Positions 57,134 to 64,000 of a DNA stretch of 64,000 nucleotides are shown here, in pieces. Each line of letters opens with the position of its first letter. Position 1 is the first letter of the stretch. The notes beneath the pieces are model-generated. The model saw nothing but the letters and a program-made list of their open reading frames with translations, was not told the DNA's origin and ran no database searches. The DNA comes from Myceligenerans crystallogenes. Its GTDB lineage: Bacteria > Actinomycetota > Actinomycetes > Actinomycetales > Cellulomonadaceae. The stretch covers positions 1 through 64,000 of the forward strand of contig NZ_BAAANL010000006.1 in NCBI RefSeq assembly GCF_039529775.1, given 5' to 3'. Made by a program: the position numbers and the translations under genes.

Positions 57134-57909
57134 ACCCCGCCCATCATCGGAATCGTCACCCGCGCATCCAGCAAGCGATCCGTCTCCGGCCTCATCCCGT
57201 GCCCCTCGGTCCCGAACACCAGTGCCAGACGCTCATGATCCTGGTCGACAAGCTCATCCAGCGTGATCGCACCTGCACCGAGCGTCATGCCCGCCACATG
57301 GAACCCAGCACCCCTCAGCACCTCGATGTCGCCCGGCCACGACTCCAGGCGCGTCCACGGCACCTGGAAGACCGTCCCCATCGAGACCCGCACGGACCGC
57401 CGGTACAGCGGATCCGCACACCGCGGCGTCACCAGCACAGCGTCGACGCCAAGAGCTGCACCTGACCTATATATGGCACCAACGTTGGTGTGGTCAACGA
57501 GATCTTCGAGCACCGCCACCCGCCGGGCCCCCGCCCCGCCCCGCGCCGCAGCCAGCACCTCGCTCACGGACCCCAGCACCGGCCGGTGCATCGCCGCCAG
57601 CGCCCCGCGGTGCAGGTGGAACCCGGTGATCTCCTTCAGCACCGGCTCCTGGGCCACGTACACCGGCACCCCGGGCACCGCCGCCAGCGCGCCCTCCATG
57701 GACTCCAGCCACCGCGGCGCCATCAGGAACGACCGCGGCCGGTGCCCGGCCGCGAGCGCCCGCCGGATCACCTGCGAGCTCTCGGCGATGTACAGCCCCT
57801 TGGCCGGCTCGTGCCTGCTGCGCAGCGCGACGTCGGTCAGCCGCATGTAGTCGGCGAGCCGTTCGTCGCCGGGATCGTCGAGGTGGACGACGTCGGGGTT
57901 GGTCACCAC
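57079..57909 (-). CDS. SpoU/TrmH-family RNA 2'-O-methyltransferase
   Basis: A 276-residue SPOUT methyltransferase, probably acting on rRNA or tRNA. VLEDLVDHTNVGAIYRSGAA (motif 1 with the Arg), LALVFGTEGHGM (motif 2) and IPMMGGVDSLNVAAASAVAF (motif 3) are complete. GTG 57909 or the adjacent GTG 57906 starts it; CAGAAT 6 nt before 57906 favours that one. Codon use changes within the gene: the first half is host-like and very GC-rich, while the last about 420 bp (57079-57500, including CTATATATGG near 57470) are less so. The 3' half therefore seems to have come with the island, restoring the gene. Confidence 0.9.
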   Translation of the reverse strand: MVTNPDVVHLDDPGDERLADYMRLTDVALRSRHEPAKGLYIAESSQVIRRALAAGHRPRSFLMAPRWLESMEGALAAVPGVPVYVAQEPVLKEITGFHLHRGALAAMHRPVLGSVSEVLAAARGGAGARRVAVLEDLVDHTNVGAIYRSGAALGVDAVLVTPRCADPLYRRSVRVSMGTVFQVPWTRLESWPGDIEVLRGAGFHVAGMTLGAGAITLDELVDQDHERLALVFGTEGHGMRPETDRLLDARVTIPMMGGVDSLNVAAASAVAFYATR

Positions 57910-57988
57910 CCGATTCTGCCGCACCGCCCACACGTCCCACCTCGCCCTACGCCCCCGCGCACCCCGCTTCGCACCGAATATCACTCCC

Positions 57989-58029
57989 AGCGAACTTCTC
58001 CCCCTTCCCAGGAACACCAATGGTTCGCT
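57989..58029. promoter_or_regulatory. inverted repeat upstream of the sigma factor gene
   Basis: AGCGAAC (57989-57995) and GTTCGCT (58023-58029) are perfect inverted 7-mers separated by 27 bp, 47-87 bp before the sigma factor start. The region is relatively AT-rich, as expected of a promoter. Confidence 0.35.
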
Positions 58030-58075
58030 AATGTCCCCACCAAGGTAACTTCGTACACGACGAAGGAGTTCAGTG

Positions 58076-58798
58076 ATGAGAACCGCCAGAGCCTCCCGTT
58101 CGCGCCGCTCCCGGAGTTCCGGAGCGCATCCCGCGCTTCCGGCCTCCTACCAGGAGATCATCGAGCGTACGCCGTCGCTCGACCCGGCCGAGGAAGCTCT
58201 GCTCCTCGAGCGGGCCGCCCTCGGAACCGCCGCCACCCGCACGCTCGCGAAGACCGCCGTCTCGCCGACACTGCGTGCCGACCTCGAAGCGCGGGTCAAG
58301 GCCGGGCAATACTCCAAGGAGCGACTCGTCCTCGCCTACCTTCGCATCGTCCCGGAGGTCGTGACCGCCTACTCCGGCCGCCTTCCGTTCATGGACCTCG
58401 TGCAGGAGGGCAACGTCGGCCTCGTGCGCGCGGCCGAGAACTACGACCCGTCGCACGGCACGTTCGCCGCGTTCGCCACCCGCTGGGTGCGCCGATCCGT
58501 GGTCCGCGCCATCGCCGCCGGTGCGCGCGCCGACGTCCCCGGCCAGGACTCCGGCACGCCGGACTCCGACGCCGAGCAGTCGGTCCTGCGCCGCCGCGTG
58601 CGCCAGGCGCTCGCTCACCTGGACTCCGTCGAGGCCCGCGTGCTGGAGCTGCGGTTCGGCCTCGTCGACGGCACCGCCCGCACGCTCGACGAGATCGGCC
58701 GCCGTCTGAACCTCACCAGGGACCGGGTGCAGCAGATCCTCGAGCACGCGCTGGGACGTCTCCGCGACGTCGTCGCACCACTGCCGGCGGCCGCGTAA
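58076..58798 (+). CDS. RNA polymerase sigma-70 family factor
   Basis: A 240-residue sigma factor. Region 2 is YSGRLPFMDLVQEGNVGLVRAAENYDPSHGTFAAFATRWVRRSVVRAI (about 100-150), a clear sigma-70 2.1-2.4 with DLVQEGNVGL. Region 4 is EARVLELRFGLVDGTARTLDEIGRRLNLTRDRVQQILEHALGRLR. Region 3 is short and region 1.1 is absent, so it is a group 3/4-like alternative factor rather than the housekeeping one. GAAGGAG precedes the ATG at 58076. No anti-sigma gene is adjacent. Confidence 0.9.
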   Translation: MRTARASRSRRSRSSGAHPALPASYQEIIERTPSLDPAEEALLLERAALGTAATRTLAKTAVSPTLRADLEARVKAGQYSKERLVLAYLRIVPEVVTAYSGRLPFMDLVQEGNVGLVRAAENYDPSHGTFAAFATRWVRRSVVRAIAAGARADVPGQDSGTPDSDAEQSVLRRRVRQALAHLDSVEARVLELRFGLVDGTARTLDEIGRRLNLTRDRVQQILEHALGRLRDVVAPLPAAA

Positions 58799-58841
58799 GG
58801 CCCCGCAGGCACCACGAGAACCCCAGACTTACCCCTGAAAG

Positions 58842-58916
58842 GTGCACCGTGAGGTGCACGGCGGCCCTGCGGGCCGTCCGGAAGGACAACGGCGTCATTC
58901 CGAACGGCCCGCAGGG
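58842..58916. terminator. two hairpins in the convergent region
   Basis: GTGCACC/GGTGCAC (58842-58848 and 58853-58859) is a small hairpin. CCCTGCGGGCCGT (58865-58877) with ACGGCCCGCAGGG (58904-58916) is a perfect 13-bp stem with a 26-nt loop. They lie between the sigma factor stop (58798) and the stop of the large membrane protein (58976) and probably terminate both. Confidence 0.55.
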
Positions 58917-58975
58917 ACTCCGACGACGACGCGGGGCCGGCGACAACCGGGCCGACGTCGTCAGGGCCGACGACG

Positions 58976-61942
58976 TCAGGGCCGGTCGAGGCGGGACACC
59001 ACTTCGTCCAGCGCCTCCTGGTACGCGGTCGTGCGCGGGTAACCTCCGTGCAGCCCGATCTCGAAGAGATACGCGGAGCGGTCGACCTCCTCGGCGCCGC
59101 GGTCGATGTCGTTGGACTCGTACCCGACCACCGGGAAGCCCAGGAAATCGGTGCGCCGCCACAGGTTCACCCAGGCGGGCGGGCCGCCCGCGGGCGGCAC
59201 CAGCAGTTCCGTCAGCGCACGCCCGCACGGCTCGCCCGCCGCGCCGTCGGCGGTGTCGGCGACGTCGTCCACGTTCCACGGGTCCCCCTTCCACGCCGGC
59301 GGCCCCACCGGCGGCAGCCCCAGCGCCCGCGGCCCCAGCAGATCGGGGAAGAACCGGCCGAAGTACGGCCGCAGCTGGACCCCGTAGGTGAGCAGCCCGA
59401 CCCGCCCGGCGGCCGGCACCTGCTGTTCCAGCGGGTTCCCCGACCGGATGAGCACCACGGCCGCCGCGATCACCGCGCCGATCGAATGGGCCGACAGCAC
59501 CACGCGCCGCCGCCGGGCGACCGCCTGCCGGTAGGCGTCGTCGGCGACGTCGACCGCCGCGAGCCACGCCTCCACGCGGCTGCGTACCTCGGGGACCGCC
59601 CGCTCCGCGTAGCTCGGCGGGCCGAACGGGTGGGCGCTGCGCGGCAGGAAGCACAGCACGTCCCACAGCAGGCCCCACGGCCGGGTGGCGTTGTCGGTCG
59701 AGCCCGCCAGCGCGCTGGCGACCAGCGCGCCGGCGAGCGTGCCGAGCATCGGCACGGCCAGATCGGTGAGCCAGGCGGGCACGAAAAGCAGGCCGGCCGG
59801 GTCGCCCGGGAACCCCGCCAGGACGGCCCGCGCGCCGGGCACCGCGAGGGGGATCGTCGCCGCCAGCGCCAGCCACGACGCGACCGCGAGCGCCGACACG
59901 GACAGCTCCGCGCGATGCGTCATCGCCGCGAGCTGCCGCGCCTGCAGTGCCCTCCGGGCGGCCGGGGTGAGCAGGTCGGGGTCGATCACGTCCCCGGTCC
60001 GCGCCCCCGGCAGCCCGCGCCCTGCGGCCCGGGCCGCCCGCGCCCCGGGCCCGCGCCGCGGCCCGGAGGTGTCGACGGCGGGCGGGATCCAGAGGGTGCC
60101 GTGCCGGACGGCGTCGACCACCGCGGGCGCCACGAGCGCGGCCATGAGCAGCCCGAACACCACCACGATCACGGCGACGCTCGCCCCGAACTCGGTGTAG
60201 ACGGGCGGCACGGGCACCATGTCGCGCGGGTCGGCGACCGCGGCGATGTCGACCCAGAGCCCGTCCCGGGACCCGGGCACGATCGAGCGCCCGGGGCTGG
60301 ACCGCAGGTACCACTGGATCCCGACCACGACGAGGCTCGAGTACACCGCGGCGGCCGAGGCCGACAGCAGCAGGAAGACGCCGGGCCCGGCGCCGCCCCA
60401 GCCCTCGGCGCGCGACCCGTTCACCCGCCGGCGCACCACGGCCCAGACGGCCGGGACCGCGAGCGCCCCCGTCGCGACCCCGAGCAGCACCGCGCGGACC
60501 GCCAGCGGCAGCGGCCGGCCGCCGGGCACCAGGAGCGTGGCGGCCGCTGTCGCGCAGACGGCGATCACCGGCACCACGGACCAGCACACCGCCTGCCACG
60601 GCCCGGTCCGCCGGGCCCGCCGCCACACGAGACCGGTCGAGGCGATCCCGGCGAGCGCGACCACGAGCAGGCCCGGGACGGCGTCGAGCCCGATCAGGGC
60701 GGGCGCGTGGGCGGGTTCGCCGGCCCGCGCGAGCGTCACCCACGCGCCGAGCCACGTCACCAGCCCGCCGGCGAACACCGAGAACGCGGCGCGTGGCTTC
60801 CAGCGCGGCTCCGCGGGCTGCACGCCGTCGTCGTCGGTGCGGAGCGTGACGAGCCACGCCGCCACGGCCGTCACGGCGAAGCCGGGTGCCGCCGCCCAGC
60901 CGGTGCGCTCGGACGTCCACAGCAGGAGCGCCGACAGCAGGCCCAGCGACGCGCCCAGGTGGCTGTACAGCGCGCCGACGCCGGTGCGGCGCGACCAGAA
61001 GCCGGCGCGGCGCAGCACCGGCCCCTCGCTGACCGGGACCACCTCGCCGGCGCGCAGCGAGGACACGCGCGACTCGAACCGCACGGTGCCGCTGTACGCG
61101 ACGAGCACGAGGATCCCGACGGCGGCCACGGGCACGAGCGACAGCAGGCCGAGCCGTTCGCCGTGGTCCATCCGCGCCAGCGAGTACATCCCGGACGGCA
61201 GCTGCGCGCAGACCGACACCGTGTCGCCGTCCGACATCCCCATGCACCGGGTGCCGATGGTCGACAGGGCCACCGTCGCCGTCGTCGCCGTGAACAGGAG
61301 CGTCAGCAGGAGCGAGAACACGCGGGTCAGGGCCGCCGAGGCGTCCGGCACGAGCCGGCTCGCGGCCGGGTCGCGCGACGCGCCGGGGATGCGCCGCGCC
61401 CAGTACCCCGCGTTCGCGAGGCCGAACGGGACGATGGCCACCCACATCACCCGCAGCGCCATCGCGCCGATCACCCCGAGCAGGCCGCCGAACGGCAGCC
61501 TGCCCAGGCGCGACATCGCGCCCCACGAGTAGGCCTCGCGGCGCACGTCGTTGCGGATCTCGTGCGGGTCGCCCGGCGGGATCTGCCGGTCCCGGTCGTC
61601 ACCGGGCCCGGGCGCGCGGTCCCGGGCGTCGGCCTCCGGCGTCGGCACCCAGAAGCTCCCCAGCACGTCGCCGTCGGTCTGGACCACCTCCTCCGGCGCC
61701 AGGTCGAGGATGCCGTGCGGCGGCAGGTTCGCCACGCCGTGGATGCGCAGCTCGAGGATGTCCTGCCCGGGCGCGGCGGGCACGGCCCGCCCGCGCGGTT
61801 CGGCCCGCCGCACGCCCTGGGGTTCGGCGACGACGGACGACGGCGGCCGGCCCGCCGGCACCGACGACGACGACGGCGGAGGCGGGCCGGCCGGGGAGGA
61901 CGACTGGACGGACGAGGGATCTGGCTCACTGACGTGGCTCAT
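58976..61942 (-). CDS. large multi-pass membrane protein with hydrolase-like AHSIG motif
   Basis: A 988-residue membrane protein that I cannot assign to a named family. Residues 1-60 are Ser/Pro-rich, then a soluble segment (ILELRIHGVANLPPHGILDL), and twelve or so hydrophobic segments from about 145 to 760. In the C-terminal soluble part VVLSAHSIGAVIAAAVVLIR has the nucleophile-elbow form (x-H-S-x-G) of alpha/beta hydrolases. IHGVANLP near the N-terminus recalls the oxyanion region, so the hydrolase fold could be split around the membrane domain. GGAAGG precedes the ATG at 61942. No operon partners are apparent. Confidence 0.7.
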   Translation of the reverse strand: MSHVSEPDPSSVQSSSPAGPPPPSSSSVPAGRPPSSVVAEPQGVRRAEPRGRAVPAAPGQDILELRIHGVANLPPHGILDLAPEEVVQTDGDVLGSFWVPTPEADARDRAPGPGDDRDRQIPPGDPHEIRNDVRREAYSWGAMSRLGRLPFGGLLGVIGAMALRVMWVAIVPFGLANAGYWARRIPGASRDPAASRLVPDASAALTRVFSLLLTLLFTATTATVALSTIGTRCMGMSDGDTVSVCAQLPSGMYSLARMDHGERLGLLSLVPVAAVGILVLVAYSGTVRFESRVSSLRAGEVVPVSEGPVLRRAGFWSRRTGVGALYSHLGASLGLLSALLLWTSERTGWAAAPGFAVTAVAAWLVTLRTDDDGVQPAEPRWKPRAAFSVFAGGLVTWLGAWVTLARAGEPAHAPALIGLDAVPGLLVVALAGIASTGLVWRRARRTGPWQAVCWSVVPVIAVCATAAATLLVPGGRPLPLAVRAVLLGVATGALAVPAVWAVVRRRVNGSRAEGWGGAGPGVFLLLSASAAAVYSSLVVVGIQWYLRSSPGRSIVPGSRDGLWVDIAAVADPRDMVPVPPVYTEFGASVAVIVVVFGLLMAALVAPAVVDAVRHGTLWIPPAVDTSGPRRGPGARAARAAGRGLPGARTGDVIDPDLLTPAARRALQARQLAAMTHRAELSVSALAVASWLALAATIPLAVPGARAVLAGFPGDPAGLLFVPAWLTDLAVPMLGTLAGALVASALAGSTDNATRPWGLLWDVLCFLPRSAHPFGPPSYAERAVPEVRSRVEAWLAAVDVADDAYRQAVARRRRVVLSAHSIGAVIAAAVVLIRSGNPLEQQVPAAGRVGLLTYGVQLRPYFGRFFPDLLGPRALGLPPVGPPAWKGDPWNVDDVADTADGAAGEPCGRALTELLVPPAGGPPAWVNLWRRTDFLGFPVVGYESNDIDRGAEEVDRSAYLFEIGLHGGYPRTTAYQEALDEVVSRLDRP

Positions 61943-62028
61943 CGAGAGGCCTTCCGTAGCGGGTCAGCACGAAGGAACGCCTTCAAAATAGGACTCAGGC
62001 CACATTCACGCCAGTATCCGCGCCGTGG

Positions 62029-63375
62029 TCACACGCGGATCTCCGCGGTCGTCGCCCCCGGCGAGGTCAGGGCGACGGCGGAGGTGGAGCCCGCGGCCTC
62101 GATCTCGTAGTCCCCGAGGAACCCGGAGAACGTGACGCGCCCCGCCGCGTCGGTGCGCAGGCGCGTGTCGGCGAGCCACCACTCCCCCTTGACCAGCTCG
62201 CGAAGCCGGTCGTAGGCGGGCTTGGGCGACCCGTCGGCGCGCAGCAGCCCGCCGGGGGCGTTCAGCCACATCCCGCGGTCCGACAACCCCCAGTAGGTGA
62301 ACGCCTCCACGCTCGGGTGGGCGAGCAGCGTGCGCAGGTGCCGCTCCAGCTCGTCGGCCTGCCGGGCCTCCCCCTCCGGGGTGCTGGGCCAGTGCTCGAC
62401 CTGCCAGTCGTTCAGGTCGACGACGTGCGCCGGCATGATGTCGCCGGACATCAGGGTGGTCTCGGTGAAGTGGATCGGCAGCCCGTACCGGGAGAACCGC
62501 TCCAGGATGCGTTCCGTCTTCTCCTCGCCCCAGTACCCCTGGTGCATGTGGGACTGCAGCCCGAGCACGTCGATCTCGATCCCCGCCTCCAGCACGGCCT
62601 CGATGAGGCACTCGTACGCCGTCGACATGTCGAAGTCGTTGAGCAGCAGCGTCGCCCTGGGATTGGCGGCCCGCGCCTCCTCGAACGCCATCTGGATCGT
62701 CTCGACGCGCCCCCGGGCGCGCGCGAGCGGCGTGATCGCGTTCTCCTCGGCCGTGAACACCGGCATGATGACGACCTCGTTGATCGCGTCCCAGACGTCG
62801 ATCACCCCGGCCAGCCCGCCGGCCTCCCGCCGGATCCGCTCCCGCTGCAGCCGCTCCACCTCGTCCAGCCCCGCGGCCGTGACGGCGTCGCCGCCCTCCC
62901 GCGCGACGTCCAGCAGCCAGCCCGGCTGGACCGTGTGCCACATCAGCGGGTGCCCCTTGACCACCACCCCCCGCTCCCGGAACCACTCCGCGGCCCGGCG
63001 CAGCTGCCCGGCGCGCGGCGCCCCGCGCTCCGGCTCGAACGTCCCCCAGTAGAAGGGGAGCGTCGCCTGGTTGAACACCTCGAGCCAGGCCTCCGCGAGG
63101 CGCTGGTCGTACCCGAGATCCGGCGAGGCCCCGCTGTCCGCCCGGTGATCGGACCCGTATCCGGTCCGCTCGTGGCCGTTGGCGAGATCGATCAGGTCGA
63201 ACCCGATGCACCCGAACCAGAACGCGTGCCGCTTCTGCCGCACGATCACCTCGGCGTCGGTCAGCGGGGCACCATCGTCCCCCAGCAGGGTGACGGTCGC
63301 CTCGGCGCGACGATGCGCGAGCGACGGGTCCGGGATACGGGCAACGGGCGGGCGAAAGAGAGACGACGTCGTCAT
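62029..63375 (-). CDS. GH10 endo-1,4-beta-xylanase, cytoplasmic
   Basis: A 448-residue glycoside hydrolase family 10 enzyme. The acid/base Glu is E200 in WDAINEV and the nucleophile is E305 in IHFTETTL. Other GH10 features are KGHPLMWHTVQPGWL, LLLNDFDM, LQSHMHQGYW and TYWGLSDRGMWL. It lacks a signal peptide and a carbohydrate-binding module, so it probably degrades imported xylo-oligosaccharides. An N-terminal strand-rich region (ATVTLLGDDGAPLTDAEVIV) and a similar C-terminal one are extra. The ATG at 63375 follows TATGGT (63383-63388, minus strand) by 7 nt. Two LacI-type palindromes lie upstream. Confidence 0.92.
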   Translation of the reverse strand: MTTSSLFRPPVARIPDPSLAHRRAEATVTLLGDDGAPLTDAEVIVRQKRHAFWFGCIGFDLIDLANGHERTGYGSDHRADSGASPDLGYDQRLAEAWLEVFNQATLPFYWGTFEPERGAPRAGQLRRAAEWFRERGVVVKGHPLMWHTVQPGWLLDVAREGGDAVTAAGLDEVERLQRERIRREAGGLAGVIDVWDAINEVVIMPVFTAEENAITPLARARGRVETIQMAFEEARAANPRATLLLNDFDMSTAYECLIEAVLEAGIEIDVLGLQSHMHQGYWGEEKTERILERFSRYGLPIHFTETTLMSGDIMPAHVVDLNDWQVEHWPSTPEGEARQADELERHLRTLLAHPSVEAFTYWGLSDRGMWLNAPGGLLRADGSPKPAYDRLRELVKGEWWLADTRLRTDAAGRVTFSGFLGDYEIEAAGSTSAVALTSPGATTAEIRV

Positions 63376-63391
63376 GCGGCCCACCATAGCC

Positions 63392-63419
63392 GAATCGATA
63401 CGATTCCGAAAACGTTCTC
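63392..63419. promoter_or_regulatory. LacI-family operator candidates before the xylanase gene
   Basis: GAATCGATACGATTC (63392-63406) is a perfect 6-3-6 palindrome, and GAAAACGTTCTC (63408-63419) is an imperfect palindrome with the AACGTT centre typical of LacI-type sites. They lie 17-44 bp upstream of the xylanase start and would control it in response to a sugar. Confidence 0.55.
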
Positions 63420-63467
63420 CAGGGAACGGCCGTTACTTGCCCGACGCCCGGACCGGCGCCCCCCGGA

Positions 63468-63513
63468 CCGCCGATCGCTGACCTGTCGGAGCCGTCAGGT
63501 CAGCGATCGGCGG
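63468..63513 (-). terminator. terminator of the ABC exporter gene
   Basis: CCGCCGATCGCTGACCTG (63468-63485) and its perfect complement (63496-63513) form an 18-bp stem with a 10-nt loop, 8 bp past the stop of the ABC gene. It is the longest perfect stem in the window. Confidence 0.75.
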
Positions 63514-63520
63514 CCCGCGC

Positions 63521-64000
63521 TCACGCCGGCGCCGGGGCCTCCTCCTCCGAGGCCAGCGGAGCGGCGAACTGGCTCTGGTACAGGGCCGCATAGGCCCCGC
63601 CGGCGGCCAGGAGCTCCTCGTGGCTCCCCTGCTCCACGATGTCCCCGTGCTCCATCACCAGGATCACGTCGGCGTCCCGGATCGTCGACAACCGGTGCGC
63701 GATCACGAACGCGGTGCGTCCCTGCCGCAGCCGGTGCATCGCCTCCTGGACCAGCACCTCGGTGCGCGTGTCGACCGAGCTCGTGGCCTCGTCGAGCACC
63801 AGGATCGCCGGATCCGCGAGGAACGCCCGCGCGATCGTGAGCAGCTGCTTCTCCCCCGCCGACAGGCTGGACCCCTCGTCGTCGAGCTGCGTGTCGTACC
63901 CGTCGGGCAGCGTCCGCACGAACGGATCCACGTGGCAGGCGCGCGTGGCTGCCAGGAACTCGTCACGGGACAGCTCGCCCCGCACGCCGTACCGCAGGTT
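63521..64000 (-). CDS. ABC transporter ATP-binding/permease protein, C-terminal part
   Basis: The frame is open to the window edge, so only the last about 159 residues are seen. They include the Q-loop-distal segment YGVRGELSRDEFLAATRACHV, the signature LSAGEKQLLTIARAFLADP (LSAGE variant of LSGGQ), Walker B ILVLDEATSSVDTRTE, and the H-loop FVIAHRLSTIRDADVILVME. This is an exporter-type half transporter (ABCB/MsbA-like), probably fused to its membrane domain upstream. It ends in an Ala/Pro/Glu tail and a strong terminator. The substrate cannot be inferred. Confidence 0.92.
   Translation of the reverse strand, partial: NLRYGVRGELSRDEFLAATRACHVDPFVRTLPDGYDTQLDDEGSSLSAGEKQLLTIARAFLADPAILVLDEATSSVDTRTEVLVQEAMHRLRQGRTAFVIAHRLSTIRDADVILVMEHGDIVEQGSHEELLAAGGAYAALYQSQFAAPLASEEEAPAPA

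Noticed and set aside
59048..62110. 1020-codon plus-strand frame opposite the large membrane protein
   Set aside because: The minus-strand frame has clear membrane segments and a ribosome site. The plus frame is Arg/His/Pro-rich noise.
1..64000. CRISPR arrays, tRNA, rRNA or tmRNA genes
   Set aside because: No regularly spaced repeats and no cloverleaf-like sequence were seen on either strand. The repeats present are coding tandem repeats.

Overview
The window comes from a high-GC actinobacterium. By eye most genes are strongly GC-rich with G/C-ending codons. Other pointers are an imuA'-imuB-dnaE2 mutasome behind an actinobacterial SOS box, a DtxR/IdeR-type iron box, PASTA-less actinobacterial Ser/Thr kinases, an HtaA-domain protein, and many genes with a TANNNT hexamer 6-8 nt before the start codon (leaderless transcripts). 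A GH10 xylanase and an arginine deiminase fit a Micrococcales organism of the Cellulomonas/Cellulosimicrobium kind. That placement is an inference, not proven here.

Layout. 1-5030 is an accessory-looking stretch of short hypothetical genes, a frameshifted HTH remnant, and a zinc-ribbon gene followed by an N-terminally truncated second copy. 5171-8598 holds an exported M23 peptidase, an acetyltransferase, arginine deiminase and an HtaA-domain protein. 8797-20676 is a cluster built from shared modules. It has two paralogous ParA/MinD-like ATPases, an HNH protein behind a small ORF and terminator, a GNAT, a membrane protein, and two Ser/Thr kinases that share domains with that membrane protein. 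20723-26294 has two related single-pass membrane proteins flanking a PLP gamma-lyase/Lrp divergent pair, then a TsnR-like 23S rRNA methyltransferase and a secreted S1 protease. 26421-32873 is the SOS-controlled mutasome operon. 33202-43539 contains a receptor-type kinase, a PEBP protein, an iron-regulated siderophore-interacting protein, an MHYT protein, a DedA protein, a NarL-type two-component system and assorted hypotheticals.

43626-57133 is a genomic island. It sits against the 3' end of a SpoU/TrmH-type methyltransferase gene: the intact gene is at the right edge, and a decayed copy of its 3' end lies at the left edge, inside a near-identical repeat of about 59 bp. Cargo from left to right is a two-gene module (AAA ATPase plus PD-(D/E)xK-like nuclease), a decayed nucleotidyltransferase toxin-like locus, a frameshifted lipoprotein gene, an IrrE-like protein lacking HExxH with a PIN-domain partner, and a complete four-gene Wadjet (JetABCD, TIGR02677-02680) operon. 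I see no integrase. 57906-64000 returns to ordinary chromosome: a sigma factor, a large membrane protein, an intracellular GH10 xylanase with LacI-type operators, and the C-terminal end of an ABC exporter.

The most interesting items are the defence island with its uncharacterised ATPase/nuclease pair, the TsnR-like gene, the modular kinase/ParA cluster, and tandem-repeat expansions in the mutasome genes.
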